The notes under the pieces were generated by a model. The model saw only the letters and a program-made list of their open reading frames with translations. It was not told the DNA's origin and ran no database searches. Of a stretch of DNA of 64,000 nt, positions 48,435-60,775 are shown piece after piece. Numbering within the stretch: the stretch's first letter is position 1; every line of letters begins with the position of its first letter. Location: the NCBI GenBank assembly GCA_958496175.1, contig OY292279.1:22444001-22508000 (forward strand). The letters run 5' to 3'. Source of the DNA: Sisyra terminalis (taxonomy: Eukaryota; Arthropoda; Insecta; Neuroptera; Sisyridae). The position numbers and the translations under genes were made by a program.

Positions 48435-50010
48435 ATTACTAGCAAATCCCCGCGACTTCATCTGCGTAACGTAGGTGTATATTATATTTCCTATTTAGAT
48501 TTGCTATTTGTAGTGGCATATGAAAAAAATATTTTTCTTATTTGTTTTACGAAAAACATAATCATACTTAACAACATTATTTTGTCGACTTTAAAAAGAC
48601 ACATTTAATAAAATGTTTCTTAGAATAAAATAGTTGTATGTAATGATCAATTGATTTTCAAAAAATAATTATAAATATCTAAAAAGAGTATGGTCTATTG
48701 CGTACACCTGCGGTAGGTATATCTACCGTATAACCAAATAATCCATAAATCAATCAGTATATATATATACATAAAAAAATATCGTCAAGTTCATTCAAGT
48801 CGGTCTTAGTTATGGCTTAAAACAGTAAGAAGTCATTTGTCATTATGACTTACCGTATATTTATTATTTAAAACACTCCCCTTCTTTTTAAATTGATGAT
48901 AGGAGACACTTACTTTAGTTCACAAAAATGTCGGTAAGTATTTCTTTTTGTTCGCCGAATTTCAGAAGGTACTTGCTCACTAATGTATTTATTCGTGAAT
49001 AAATTCTTCGGATTTTCAGGTTTACAATATGTGAAACCCAAAAAACTTACAACTGACTTATAAACTTAACTTAACCTTTTCCAGATATATATATCAGAAT
49101 TTAAGTTTTAAACAGACCCTAAGTTTTTGTTTTGTAATATTAAACCAACTTTGTTTTATTTTAGGCGGTAAAACGTTTCGTCTATAACGGCACTTTGATT
49201 ATAAAATTTGAAATTTCGATTGTTTATTAGAAGTTATCCAGTACAAATTTTAACACCATTTTTTACTCTTTTAGGGGAGGAATTTTTAAATTATTACTTT
49301 CTTATTATATGTCTGTATCGTATATGGAAACACTTTCCTAATTTCATTGGTACAAATGTGCACTTATATTTGAAAATACAATGTAAAATAAAAAAATTAT
49401 GACCTTTATTTAGATTATCATGCCTTAAAAGCTATTCGATTTCGCACATTTGGGCGTTGTACATACAAAATTGTTGGAAATATATGGAAAGAGTCGAAAT
49501 GAATTTGAATATTTTATTTATTTTCAATAATAACAGTTGGTGTTCAAATTGTTTCATATACCGAAGAAAAGTTAGCATGAAAGATTTTATATTTTAATTG
49601 ATAATGAAATATATGACAAAAAATTGCTCTTTTAATGCTTTTCGGCAGAATTCATAATTGCTCTTGGTTAACAATCTATCGAATATATCAGGTCTACAAA
49701 ATTAGATTTTAAAAAGTTTGATTGTTAAAAAAACACAAATTACAAATCTTTGGTATAAGTACTAAATATTAAACTTTCATATTAATTTAGTGAAATGTTA
49801 TGATTTAAAATGCTGTTTTTAAAATGACCTAACAAAAACAGATATTTTATTTTTAAATATAAATATAAGATAGATGAACTTTGTTTTATATTAAACGGTA
49901 ATAATGTTTCGTCATTAACAGCACTTTAATTATTAAATTTAAATTTCGATTGTTGATAAACTCTACCTGATATCTCATACAAACTAAGTCACCTTTTTCA
50001 CTTTTCAGTG
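48435..50010. mobile_element. Non-coding retroelement-like repeat, copy 2 (~1.6 kb)
   Basis: It begins CCCCGCGACTTCATCTGCGT and shares ordered blocks with 34795-36372 (GAAATTTCGATTGTTTATTA, GTATCGTATATGGAAACAC, TTGTACATACAAAATTGTTG). Two poorly conserved cores of the ATTTCGATTGTT block occur at about 49210 and 49945. Confidence 0.6.
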
Positions 50011-50899
50011 AAAATTTTTTCAGGGTCTTATAAGAAGATGCCTATTTCTTATAAGGAATACACCGATTATTATACGAATTCCATCAGTCAGCGGGGTTAT
50101 GTATTCATAGGGGTTATATAAATATTAGATTTTATATATACACGATTTTAATAACCTTTGTTACTATTATTACTATTTCTTTTTCGTTAATATATCTTAT
50201 TGAGGAACCCTCGGATTCTATTAACATCAGTTTTGTAAAAAAACGTTTTAGTAAAATTAGAACCCACAATTCTTTAATTATAGCTTTATTGCAGCAGATA
50301 TGTTAACCAATGCTCTATTAAAATATTCCAAAATTATAAGCTTGTTTGTATATAAAAAGTTTATATTTCAAAAAAACATTTTTTTGAATTTAAAATGAAT
50401 TCACTGTGCTAGTTATTAGGTCAGTTAAAAAGATTAATAAAAGTTACTTTCTAACTTAATTTGAAATACCTATCCAACGAAACATAACTCGCCAGTCTAA
50501 AGTATTTTTCCCCTCAGTTTTTACGTTTGGGATACCATCCCTTACTATTTTAAAGAAATGATAAATAACCTATTGTAAGTGGTTAATTGTGTTGTATCTT
50601 AATACCAAATTTTAATAAATTTGGTTGTTCCGTTCTTTGGTTATAAAGAGACACACTGACAAACTGACAAAAATTTTAAAAATGTTATATTCAGTATAAG
50701 GACATCTTAAAACAAATATTTACCCTAAAATTGAGTTAAAAATTAAAATGTACAAACAGACGTAAGAATTTTATACATTAATATAGATTATTATATTTAT
50801 TGTTGAAAAAATAATTTTCTTATCGCTATGACTGTTAAATTAATACTGCAAAATGATACATATACCTCATATAGCTTATCAAATACTTTTGTAACCAAA

Positions 50900-50985
50900 A
50901 ACCGTACACTACAGTACGGGGTTTAGTCGAGAATGACCTCGCAGTTGAAGCGACTGTAAATTAATAAATAAATAAAAAAATTAAA
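50900..50985 (+). repeat. Possible non-LTR retrotransposon 3' end
   Basis: GTCGAGAATGACCTCGCAGT, TGAAGCGACTGTAAATTAAT and then (AAATA)n-type tail form the short GC-containing 3' end plus A-rich repeat tail typical of LINE insertions. No coding part is attached. Confidence 0.35.
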
Positions 50986-50989
50986 GTTT

Positions 50990-53619
50990 GTTAGAATAGT
51001 TAGCATTTGATGTTTTTGTAAAATTGAATTTTGTAGTCTTGAATAACAATTCTTAAGTTTTAAATACTTTCAAAGTCAACAAATATTAGAACTGGTAACT
51101 TGAAGAGTCATAAAATTATGATAATCAATGGAATAGATTGTTCCAAAATGTCATGCTTCGGGTTTATTCAGAGGACAAAGTTCCAAACAAAATAAATTAT
51201 AATCAACTTTTAATAATTCTGATATTTGCTCGGTTCGTATGTAAATGTATAGAAGTTATAAATTTGTATTAAACACCCTAAACGCGGTTAATTATTAACA
51301 ATCGTTTCCATATGTGTAACTTCGGTTGGCGAAATTAGGTTTAATACGAAAATGTATGTCGACACAATGGCAAAGTGCACGTGCAATACACAAAATACAG
51401 TGCAACATTATGTGCATTAAACCGGAGAATTCCGGAAATTTTCCCACTTTCCAGTGTGGATAAACTGTTCAAATTCTAGCTCTCCCCGAAGCTTGTTCTG
51501 TTGGAAAATATAATAATCTGACCAAACGCTTTTAGATTATGTATTCGTGGAGGATATAACAGACTTGAATGCAAATTGAAAGGCGATCAAGAAAATAGTT
51601 GCCTCGGTTTACGCTTCGTATCTAAGTTTGACGATCTTATTAAAGATCTTAGTTGTTTTATCTACTTCTTGGCCGAGATGTAAGGTTCGAGAAACTTGGC
51701 AAAAATGAGAAGGAAGCCAACAAAAGTAAAATGTACTGTTGGAAATACCGGACGAAGATGGGAGGTTTTAAGTTGGACTTTACGATATGAACGTGACACA
51801 TATCAACATAACAATAAAGTTTTGCATAGTCATAATATCATTCGAACGTGTTTGTTTTCCTCGATATTCCAATGAAAATTGTCTTCAAATTTTTATTTTC
51901 CTTGGGGTGGTGGGAAATTTTCGAATTACGCTCATATCTTATTATTTCACATCAACTACTTCAAGTGTTATTTTCCCGGTTTTTGTTAGTGAAATCTGTG
52001 GGATATAAATCTTCGTGATTCCCATCGATTTTGTACCATTCGTATTTTTGCCACATATCCCTGTGTTCTACTCGACCGCTTGCGTGGTCTCAGGTGGTTA
52101 TTTCCTCCAGTTGAAATCGTTTATTTTTCGCTTGTCTGCATCTATATTTTTCCAACTACCTATCCCAACAATTGTTCCGTTATTCTGTTATCGGAATAAT
52201 ATACTTTTGTAGCGACCAAACCTCGATTTTCTTTACTTCATTCAATTACACGTAAATGGGAAAATCGGTATTGAAATATATTTAACGCTGACACACAAAT
52301 AAACTGATTGAAACCGGAAAACTGGGATTATTATAAAAGAATGGACCGGTTGTTGAACTTTATTTTATCACTATATACCTAACTACAAAAATATCATTTG
52401 GGTTTTCTTTATTTATTTGATGTAATATAAAGAAAAAGAATTTATAAAAAATATACTGACCTACAACTTTCATGTTTATATTTAAAAATATATATTATTT
52501 TAATGTAATATTTCAAAATTTCCTTTTACTCTAATTCTCAGGTATACCTCCATAATACATAAAACACATTTATCAAAGTACAACTTCATCTTCACAATGA
52601 TGAATTCTTACGTAATAAACGAGTATAGAGTACATTTGAGTGGTATAACTTTTCGAATATGTACCACAATACACTTAACATAATTTATGAAGTATATATT
52701 ATGTATGTACGAAAATTCGAACGTCTCAACGCCATTTGTATAATTTAATTTGGAACATTTTCAATGATACGTGTTCTTATCTAAGCTGGTATACTTTGTG
52801 TCATTAAAATAGTATAGATATAATATTTACAATGAAAAAAGTAATATTTCAAAGATTCTCAGGCAGATATTTAAATATGTTGGCGTTTTTTACTTTTTCA
52901 TCGCACATATTTACAGGAAAATGTACCGCATATTTTACGATCACTGAATAGTTATTTCCAGGTCGCAAATTGTGTTTATTATGTAGTAGCGGAATCGTGT
53001 GAAATCTTTTGCTAGAAAATTCTTCCTTAAAAATTTGTGTAGTAAAATGGAGTAAATATTGTTGTTGTTTTTAGTTGAAAACTAAACAAATCCAATACAA
53101 ACATAATTTTCAGTTGTAATTTCTGATGCAATATACATGCTAGATGCATTTATGGTAAGTGCCAAATATATGTTGCATAAGCCTAAGATACATATTTAAA
53201 CAATAGATTAAGCTATGATTTTTAACTATTCTAATTTATGTTGGTGGCTTGAAATGAGTTGAGACGAAATAATTTAAAAATTTTTTTTGGTTTATATTTA
53301 CAAGCTTCCCAAATCCTACAGCTTTTTTTTAATTTGAATAGTTTTATCTTTTCTTGATAACTTGGACTTCTTTAAAAAATTAATTTTCTTCGTTATTTTT
53401 TAACTTTCCTCAAGAGCTACCTAGCTATTCACGTTTCCATAGCCAGTTATTCCATTTACGATTGAAATAATAACAATAAAATTAGGAAACGATACTCAAA
53501 ATCTGTTATTGTTCTTTCTATAATCCTAATCCTTTTTAGTTCTTTTGATTCCCACTGTACTTCAGTCTTTTGAAACCTCGAGGACAAGTTGGTTATAGTT
53601 CTCATTTGTATAATTTAAC
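50990..53619. other. Unassigned stretch with a less AT-rich island (51.3-52.2 kb)
   Basis: About 51290-52200 has mixed base composition (for example AACCGGAGAATTCCGGAAAT) unlike the flanks, with open frames at 51787-52008 and 52015-52212 that I cannot identify. It could be an old transposon, a noncoding regulatory island, or part of an unrecognised gene. Confidence 0.35.
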
Positions 53620-54288
53620 TAGTGTCCGACCGAAACCGAATTTCGGCATTAGTCTCAGTTTCGGCCGAAACCGAAACTTCCATATAAAGTCATGTTTTCG
53701 TAGGAAAAAAAAGCTAACCATAATTAGTGTTTTTATTTCTAAATCCTATAGATATTCATTAATCAAGTTAGTCCCAAATATTTGAGCTAATCATCCTTAT
53801 AACTTACTATTATTATTTCTTATTTCAAATAAATTATTTATGCTGAAATAAGGGTTTGATTTGAAAGAAATGTACCTAATATTTATTTTTAATATTAGTT
53901 ACGAATAACAACATAATTAAAATAAGTTACAAACAAAATTATTTTTGTCTAATATGTTAAGGAACAAAAAATACAAATAACTCTTTCATATATCTTTAAA
54001 ACAAAATAAAATTCTGAAATTCTTTTAAACTTTGATCAGTTTTTTATCGAACTGAAAAAAAGTATTAATGATAATATTAAGCAAAATATTAATGAACTGA
54101 TAATTATCCAGTACTCATAATTGAAGAATGAAATAATAAGTGAAAAACAATAAACTTTTTATCATTTTTATCTCACAAATTCAGTTTCGGTTTCAATCGT
54201 CGACTTGACGACAGCCAAAACCAAAACTAAGCCGAAACTCGTTTTTTGGCCGAAACTAGACCGAAACCAAAAGTTTAGTCGGACACTA
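53620..54288. mobile_element. hAT-type MITE, TAGTGTCCGACC family, copy B (669 bp)
   Basis: TAGTGTCCGACC at the left and AGTCGGACACTA at the right are flanked by a perfect 8-bp duplication AATTTAAC (53612-53619, 54289-54296). The interior matches copies A and C. Confidence 0.9.
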
Positions 54289-54626
54289 AATTTAACTTTA
54301 AGAAGCCAAAATTTCAAATTTTTCATAGAAAATGACAGAAAACTTGGAAAATTTAATAATTATTTATTCTGATAATTATAAATTCCTGACGGAAAAAATG
54401 AATGTGTTAACATTTCTGTTTAAGTTGTACGACCATATACCAAGAAATTCATAAAAATCTATTCTAACCGTAAAAATGCATTCATTGGAATCAGAGTCCG
54501 AGGTATAAACTTAAAGACCTTCCATTAATGTAATGAATATAAAATATAGAAAAATAATACTTTAGGTAGTTGTAAAATAAAAAATCTAAACTCATATATT
54601 TGAATTTCTAAGATTTGTTTCTAATG

Positions 54627-54735
54627 GTTATTTACTTACTATCGCTTTTGAGAATCAATAAAAATTCGTAAACTGAATCTAGTAGATATCTACCAATTTC
54701 GGAGTCACCACCTGAGCCATTCATCCAATGCCTAT
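54627..54735 (-). repeat. tRNA-like SINE, degenerate minus copy
   Basis: On the minus strand the head reads ATTGGATGAATGGCTCAGGT, a diverged A-box, with the tail TTTTGTTGATTCTCAAAAGC-like and AGCGATAGTAAATAA. The B-box is not recognisable. Confidence 0.5.
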
Positions 54736-54960
54736 CCAAAGCTCATTTTGGAGTATTTTTCAAATATTAGATCTTAAATTTTTTGGCGCCATTCTTTTTG
54801 TGGTTTGAAATATTTGAAAGAAAAAAATTGCCATTTTCCGAAAAAAATCTTCTTAATTTGTAATACTTCAATATTTGAAAAATGACCCAAATTAACCTTT
54901 TTGTTCAAACTGCATTTTTCTCGGAAAAAGTTTATTTTTTTTTTTTGTTATTTTTTACAA
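54735..54960. repeat. Foldback subrepeat family, locus 2
   Basis: It has AAAGCTCATTTTGGAGTATT and TTTCAAATATTAGA in one orientation and ATATTTGAAAAATGACCCAA in the other. Together they form a ~200-bp inverted pair related to 45.0 and 59.2 kb. Confidence 0.5.
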
Positions 54961-55380
54961 ATTTCGTAAAAGTGTAATGCTTACTAGACGGCCGTACTAA
55001 TCCACCGATATGTTTATACCTTATCAAAATATATCTTCATAATTTTAAGTAAACTAAAGCATAAATTATATACTACCAAATATATGAAAACAGTAAATAC
55101 ATCAAAAAGATATGTAACACGTAAATTACCATATGATAATAATTAAGGATTAAGAAGATACAATGCAAAGTTATTTGTTTATATTAAGCCATCGATTAAA
55201 CGCCTTAAATTCTTCATTAAAGCCCTACTATTACTATAACCCTTAGAATGGGAAATTAATAATGTCCACTGAGTTCTTGTTTTCGAATCTAGGTCGGTTT
55301 AATATATATTTCACTTTTTGTTTTTCTTTGTTTAAACGAAAATAAGATATTTAATGCTCTTATAGAAGAAAAATCAAATA

Positions 55381-55853
55381 TTGAATAATACTAATAATAT
55401 TTTATTACAGGTGTGTCAATCGTTTTACTGGAGCGATTTCCAAGCCCATTTTTTGTCAATTAAATTAAATTTAGGTATAATTACTAGTCACGCAAAAGTT
55501 TGTCACAAAATTTTTATTTATTTCGAAAAATATTGTGGATTTAAAAAAGTATATATCATGTCAGAAAAACGATGTTTAAAACATGTTAACCTATTTAATT
55601 TTAAATGAAAAGTATCAAACAACTAAAAGAAAAAAATCCCTTTTTTTTAAATTTATTTCAGTTTCACAAATATATATTTGGGTTAGCGGAAAGTGATTAT
55701 GAAAAAACAGAGCATATCATTTTATTTTCAAAAGTTGCATATTTCTATTGGTTTTTTATAACAAAATTTAAAATTATATTAATTTTATTAAAAATAATGT
55801 TTTATGCTTTAAAGGTAACATTACCGAATACTTGTAAAACAATAATAGTTTAA
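55381..55853 (+). other. Two overlapping open frames, unidentified
   Basis: Frames at 55381-55608 and 55605-55853 overlap by 4 bp. The first includes CQSFYWSDFQAHFLSIKLNL just after a possible acceptor (TTTATTACAG at 55411). Residues are dominated by I, K, F, N and Y as in chance AT-rich frames. No family is recognised. Confidence 0.15.
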
Positions 55854-56130
55854 AAGACTAAAAAAAGCTTTATTCCAAAGAAAAACAAACTTATTGATGA
55901 AGGTCAGCCAGTGTTCCGTTTATTTAATAAACAATTGACGAACTTAAATTAACAATTTGCATACTCGGCTAATATTAATCATTCCTTACTTTAATTCCAT
56001 AATAGATTTACTTCTTAGAAAACCGTTAATCCATAATATTATATTGGTTAAAACGCTCTCAAATAATCATGAGTGTGAAACCACAAATTTCCTGATGTTC
56101 TTTTATTTCTTACCAATGCTAACTTATTTG

Positions 56131-56793
56131 AAGTGTCCGACCGAAACTAGTTTCTATGGCCCAAACCGAATTTCGGTATCAGTCTCTGTTTCGGCCGAAA
56201 CCGAAACTTCCATTTAAGGCCATATTTTGGTAGAAAAAAAATTTGATCACAATTTGTCATTATTTACTTTTAAATCCTACAGGTATGCATTAATCATTTA
56301 GTGCCTTATATTTGAGCTAATCATTAACATAATATATTATTATCATTTCTTATGTCAAATAAATTATTTTTGCTGAAACAAGAATTTGAAAGAAATGTAC
56401 CTAATATTTATTTTTAATATTAGTTACGAATAACAAAATAATAAAAAAAAGCTACAGAAAAAAATACTTTTTACCCAAATTTGTTTAGAGACCCAAAATA
56501 GAAATTACTCTTTCTTATATCTTAAAAACAAAATAATTTCTTCTAAACTTGGATCAGTTTTCTTTCGAACTGAAAAAAAAATATTAAAGATAATATTAAA
56601 CAAAATTTTAATGAACTGATAGTTATCTGTATTCATAATTGAAGAATCAAATAATAAGTGAAAAATAATAATTTTGTGACATTTTTATCTCACGAATTCA
56701 GTTTCGGTCTTAGTTTCGACTTGACGACAGCCGAAACTCGTTTTTTGGCTGAAAGTAGGCCGAAACCCAAACCAAAAGTTCGGTCGGACACTA
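56131..56793. mobile_element. hAT-type MITE, TAGTGTCCGACC family, copy C (663 bp)
   Basis: Left end AAGTGTCCGACC (first base changed) and right end GGTCGGACACTA are flanked by a perfect 8-bp duplication CTTATTTG (56123-56130, 56794-56801). The interior matches copy B closely. Confidence 0.9.
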
Positions 56794-57000
56794 CTTATTT
56801 GTTATTAATGATTTAATTTTTACTCGACTTAGTAAACCTGAGAAGTCAAGGGTTCCTTAAGAAAGTAAAATAGTATGTAATTGTATGATAATGGCTTTTT
56901 CTTACTTATGTAATGGACTTTGTGACAGAATCCTGGGGCACAATTTGTTGGTGATTTGGCGATACTTGGCTTTGATAGAGCGATTTTTTTTGTTTTGTTT

Positions 57001-57163
57001 TAAAGGATATTTACCATCATTTCATAACTACCAAGGATTATAGTGATCCTAAGGTTAAAAAAAAACGTAAATAGAGAAATATCGAAAAAAAATTCGCTGA
57101 GATTCAAACAATGCCTACCAGGTTTGGAGCGAACACCTGGACTACTTGGCCACCAGTGGGCTA
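57001..57163 (-). repeat. tRNA-like SINE, minus copy
   Basis: On the minus strand it reads CCCACTGGTGGCCAAGTAGT, CCAGGTGTTCGCTCC, then CTGGTAGGCATTGTTTGAAT and the family tail with AGGATCACTATAATCC. Confidence 0.7.
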
Positions 57164-58260
57164 CTGCGAATATTGTAAAGCTTGAGCTTGAAAACTATAT
57201 GTAAATAGTTGAACAATGATGTTAATGTTGGCAAATGTATATGCCGTAGATCTCTGCTTGGAGTACTGTGGACATTTTCCCAAGGCCTACGACAATTCGT
57301 TTTCTGGAATTTGCTCCGCTGGTCTTTGGTTCGTTAATGAACTATATTATGCCCCTTGAATTTACTTTTATTTCTCCTACCAATCGTCCTTTTGACTTAT
57401 CTTCGTTTTGAAGAGTATTTCAAAACTTAATTTTTTATTTTCATGTAATCTTGCATCATCCAGAAGTTCAGATGATCAACCAAGGTGAACTTACTAAGAA
57501 GATTGGACTAACTAGGGTTGCTAGGTTTATGATCCAAGGAAACACTTCATAACCGTTTATTTCAATGAGTTTTGGTGAGGTATTATTTTGCCTCTCAAGA
57601 ATCATTAATTTTGTTTTTTTTTAATCATCTGACCGTACTACTTACAAAAGTTGGTAAGCCTATTCATTAAAAGCTCATTAATAAGTTAATTTAAAATCAA
57701 TTGAAAACTGGTGTTTTTTTCAATTATTAGATCCATTTATATGATTGATTTATATTCATAATATTATTTATATATTTAATTTATTATAATTAATACTTTA
57801 TTCAATTGTTCTCCTATATTTTTTGCTGAAATTCTCGATTTTAATTTGATATTTCATGTTTCATTTTATCTCAATTGAACCAATTTTAATTGTGGTTAAA
57901 TCATGAATTTGTATATTAAAAGTTAATTTTAACTACTATGAAATTAGCTTGGTTTTATTTCTGTCAATTTTTCTCTTTATTTGTGATAATTTTACCATCC
58001 TTTTATTAAGCGGCGTGGAAAAAGCTCTCATTGCAACTTTAGGTAATATCGTCTGAGACATGTGCATTTTACAATGCTCTACTTTTCTTTAAGAGAAACT
58101 GTAGGATCATATAATTGGACAGCTTTTAATAAACTCAATGTAGAATGTAGATTTGTGTATAGATTTTTCTCTTTAACTATTAACGACTTGAATCAATTTC
58201 CTATTAAGTAGCGCCCTATACATTTCAAAAGATATTTTCAAAGCGTTCAATAAACAGTAC
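57164..58260. other. Unassigned stretch
   Basis: No repeat or gene recognised. Confidence 0.4.
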
Positions 58261-58264
58261 ACAG

Positions 58265-58543
58265 GTGTCAATAAAGTTCAAGATTAAAGCTCGCTTTAAT
58301 TATTTTCCAGAAAGTCTCATAAACTATTTAAGACCTAAAACGAGGAATGCACTTTACGATCACTTTGTAAGGAAAGTTTATGTTCACTATAGAGGCAATA
58401 AAATTTGTTTAGCATTTCCAACTGGAAACGTTAGTTCAATAAATGTAACAAATTCAAGACAAATATTTTACGGAAATCTAATTGAAAATCAATTGACATC
58501 AAATACTTTCTGTCACTTAAAAACGCATATTGAATGCTTTTGA
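58265..58543 (+). pseudogene. Coding-like fragment, unidentified
   Basis: An open frame of 92 codons with no ATG at its head reads ARFNYFPESLINYLRPKTRN, then ALYDHFVRKVYVHYRGNKIC and LAFPTGNVSSINVTNSR, ending TGA immediately followed by AATAAA (58543-58548). The residue mix (H, Y, R, G, P) is more protein-like than surrounding frames. It could be a last exon or a transposon relic. I do not recognise it. Confidence 0.3.
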
Positions 58544-59219
58544 ATAAAGAAAGCTTTTAAAAAGAAATTGCAACATTTCACTTTAAAATGTTTGATATTG
58601 AGTCATTGGAATAAAGTAGTTCTGACATGACTGCAGAAAAATTTGATTTTTTCATTTTTAAATTATAATAGTTATATACTTCCAATATTGTTTGCAATTT
58701 AAAGAGGGTAAAATTTCTAATTAATTTGGATTTAATTTGGAAATACGCAATATTTCTTAAGTTTTAAATTGGATTATCAAATCAATAAATTTTTTGTCAA
58801 TTGAGAGAATATTTGTTTTAGTAGGATAAATTAAAAATTTTCTACTGCAGGAAATGAAATCATTTTTGTTTTCTCTATGTTGATTTAAAAATGTTATTTT
58901 TGATATATTTATTGCTTCTGACCTGCCCACAGACATTAATATCTATTCCTAAGTAAGTTTCTTTGGTGATGACTTAATAGTTTAAGGATATTTGTTCCAC
59001 CTTTTGGTAACAGAACCAACATATAAGCGTATTTGATGGCATCAATGATTCATCCACTCATTGGAAAAATTCTATATTTTTAAGGGCTTCATTTGTTAGT
59101 CATTCTTTCCAATTTCAAAATTTTTTAGGTAATGTTACAATAGTTGATGGAACTTATTTATGTCATAACTTTGTGAGTTTCACTATGATTTTTACATCAA
59201 TCAAGTTAACACTACACTT

Positions 59220-59935
59220 TAAATTTCGAAAAAATAACTACGGAACATTTTGATTCGATAAAAAAATATAGCCATTTGAAGAAAAAGCTCAAATTGGATG
59301 ATTTTCCAAATATTAAAATTTTGATTCTTTCATCATTAATTGGTGTTTTTTTGTCGTTTATAAGTTCCGAAAGAAAAATTTGCATAGCATGCATATTTTC
59401 CCGGAACCAGCCATTTGAAGAAAAAAGCTCGATTTTAGTAGTTTTCCAAACATTGAAAATTTGAAGTTTTTTTTTCGCCATTAATTGGTATTTTTTGGTC
59501 GTTCGAGTGTTCCGAAAGAAAAATATTAAAAGCTTGCATTTTTTCCGGGAAATGCTGTTTAAAAAAAAAGCTCTATTTATTTACATGTATATCTAATATA
59601 GAAGCTTTAAGACTTATGATAGCAAGCGACGAATATTATATATGAGCGTGATAAAATTATTTCTTTCAGAACTCTCGAGCAACAAAACAACACCAATGAA
59701 TGGTGAGAAAAAGTTATGGAAAATTCAATATTTGAAAAATTATCCAAATCAAGCTTTTTCTTTAAATAGCGTTTCCCAGTAAACCTTAAGAGCTATACAA
59801 ATTTTTGTTTCGAAATTTTTGAACGACAAAAAAAACACCAACTAATGGAGCAAAAAAAAATTTCCATAATCGGAAAATCACCCAAGTTTAACTTTTTCTT
59901 CAAATGGCTATATCCGGGAAAGTATACAAACGACG
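59220..59935. repeat. Foldback structure with ~140-bp tandem subunits in both arms
   Basis: The left arm has units starting at about 59280, 59420 and 59561, each with AAAAAGCTC, TTTTCCAAA, AATTGGT, GTTCGAG/TTCCGAAAGAAAAA and TTTTCCGGGAA. The right arm (about 59660-59935) carries the inverse units (TTTTTCTTCAAATGGC, CTCTCGAGCAACAAAAC). It abuts a retroelement coding fragment. Confidence 0.8.
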
Positions 59936-60314
59936 AAAATTTGTAGTGAATTCTACGAAAATTCATTTTCCAATACAATCATTTTCCTCAAGAGTCCCAA
60001 ATATGGCAGCTTACAAGAATCTTTTATACAGAGCGATTAAGTTCCGTCTTAACACCAAAGAAGAATTCAATATAATGAAACATATAGCCATAACTAACGG
60101 ATACAACAGTTCAATCATTTACAATATAATGTCGAAATTTACTAAGAAATCCGTTATTCCAACTTCACCAAAAGAAAACAAAAAATATAGAAAATCAAAT
60201 TTCAATAATATATTTAGCACTACAATCGCTAACTTCCTCAAGAAAAATAATATTAATATCGCATTTTCAACAAACGATATCATGAAAATTCTTAAACCAT
60301 TAGAGAACAACTAA
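59904..60314 (+). pseudogene. Penelope-like retroelement protein fragment (post-RT linker)
   Basis: The 136-codon open frame has SFSSRVPNMAAYKNLLYRAI, then NIMKHIAITNGYNSSIIYNI and IANFLKKNNINIAFSTND. This order (an H/PxxxxAAxxxLxxR helix, then IxxIAxxNGYxxxxI, then a K-rich linker and a NIxIAF.TN segment) is what I know from the region between the reverse transcriptase and the GIY-YIG endonuclease of Penelope-like elements. RT catalytic motifs upstream and the endonuclease downstream are missing, so it is a relic. Its first codons lie within the foldback repeat arm. Assignment rests on recognition, not on a search. Confidence 0.55.
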
Positions 60315-60594
60315 ATTACAATGAAATTGAGTCATAGGGCTTACATAATTATTAATAGACGCACTATAGGTTTTGTATAAAACCTGAAGTAAGAGCTATT
60401 TTATTTTGGGTTCAAATTTTTGATTGGGCTTAACTTTCCTGTACAATTTTTTTTTATTACCAAACAGCGTGACCAAAAATCATATTTTTAAAAAAAAAAT
60501 ACCATCAAATTAATTAAATATCTTCTTAATTTTGGCGAGCTGAATTGTTTAATATTTAATTGAAAGTTCGTTTACTGATATTTAAGTTCCCATT

Positions 60595-60775
60595 CTGCGT
60601 AGTCTGCGCTGTCTATGTAGGACAATACCGTCTGTTGTATTTGTGGATAATCCCATACGTGAATATTTTTCTAAGGGGTATTTTTATGTTGTGACCACTT
60701 CTTTAGCTCCTTTTTTTTCAACAATTTCCACATATTTTCAATGGGTTTCAAATCAAGGCTATTAACCTAACGAAG
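60595..60775 (-). pseudogene. Tc1-like transposase relic
   Basis: On the minus strand 60699-60760 reads LDLKPIENMWKLLKKKEL, matching the SPDLNPIENLWxxLK block of Tc1/mariner transposases near the third catalytic position. Downstream, in another frame, WDYPQIQQTVLSYIDS resembles the C-terminal region. The upstream catalytic Asp blocks are gone. Confidence 0.7.

Noticed and set aside
55957..56217. Plus-strand open frame of 86 codons ending in SVSVSAETETSI
   Set aside because: The repetitive tail is the translated CCGAAACC subterminal array of hAT MITE copy C.
59212..59481. Minus-strand open frame of 89 codons and the plus frame at 59276-59464
   Set aside because: Both are translations of the ~140-bp foldback subunits, and the repeated phrases explain the openness.
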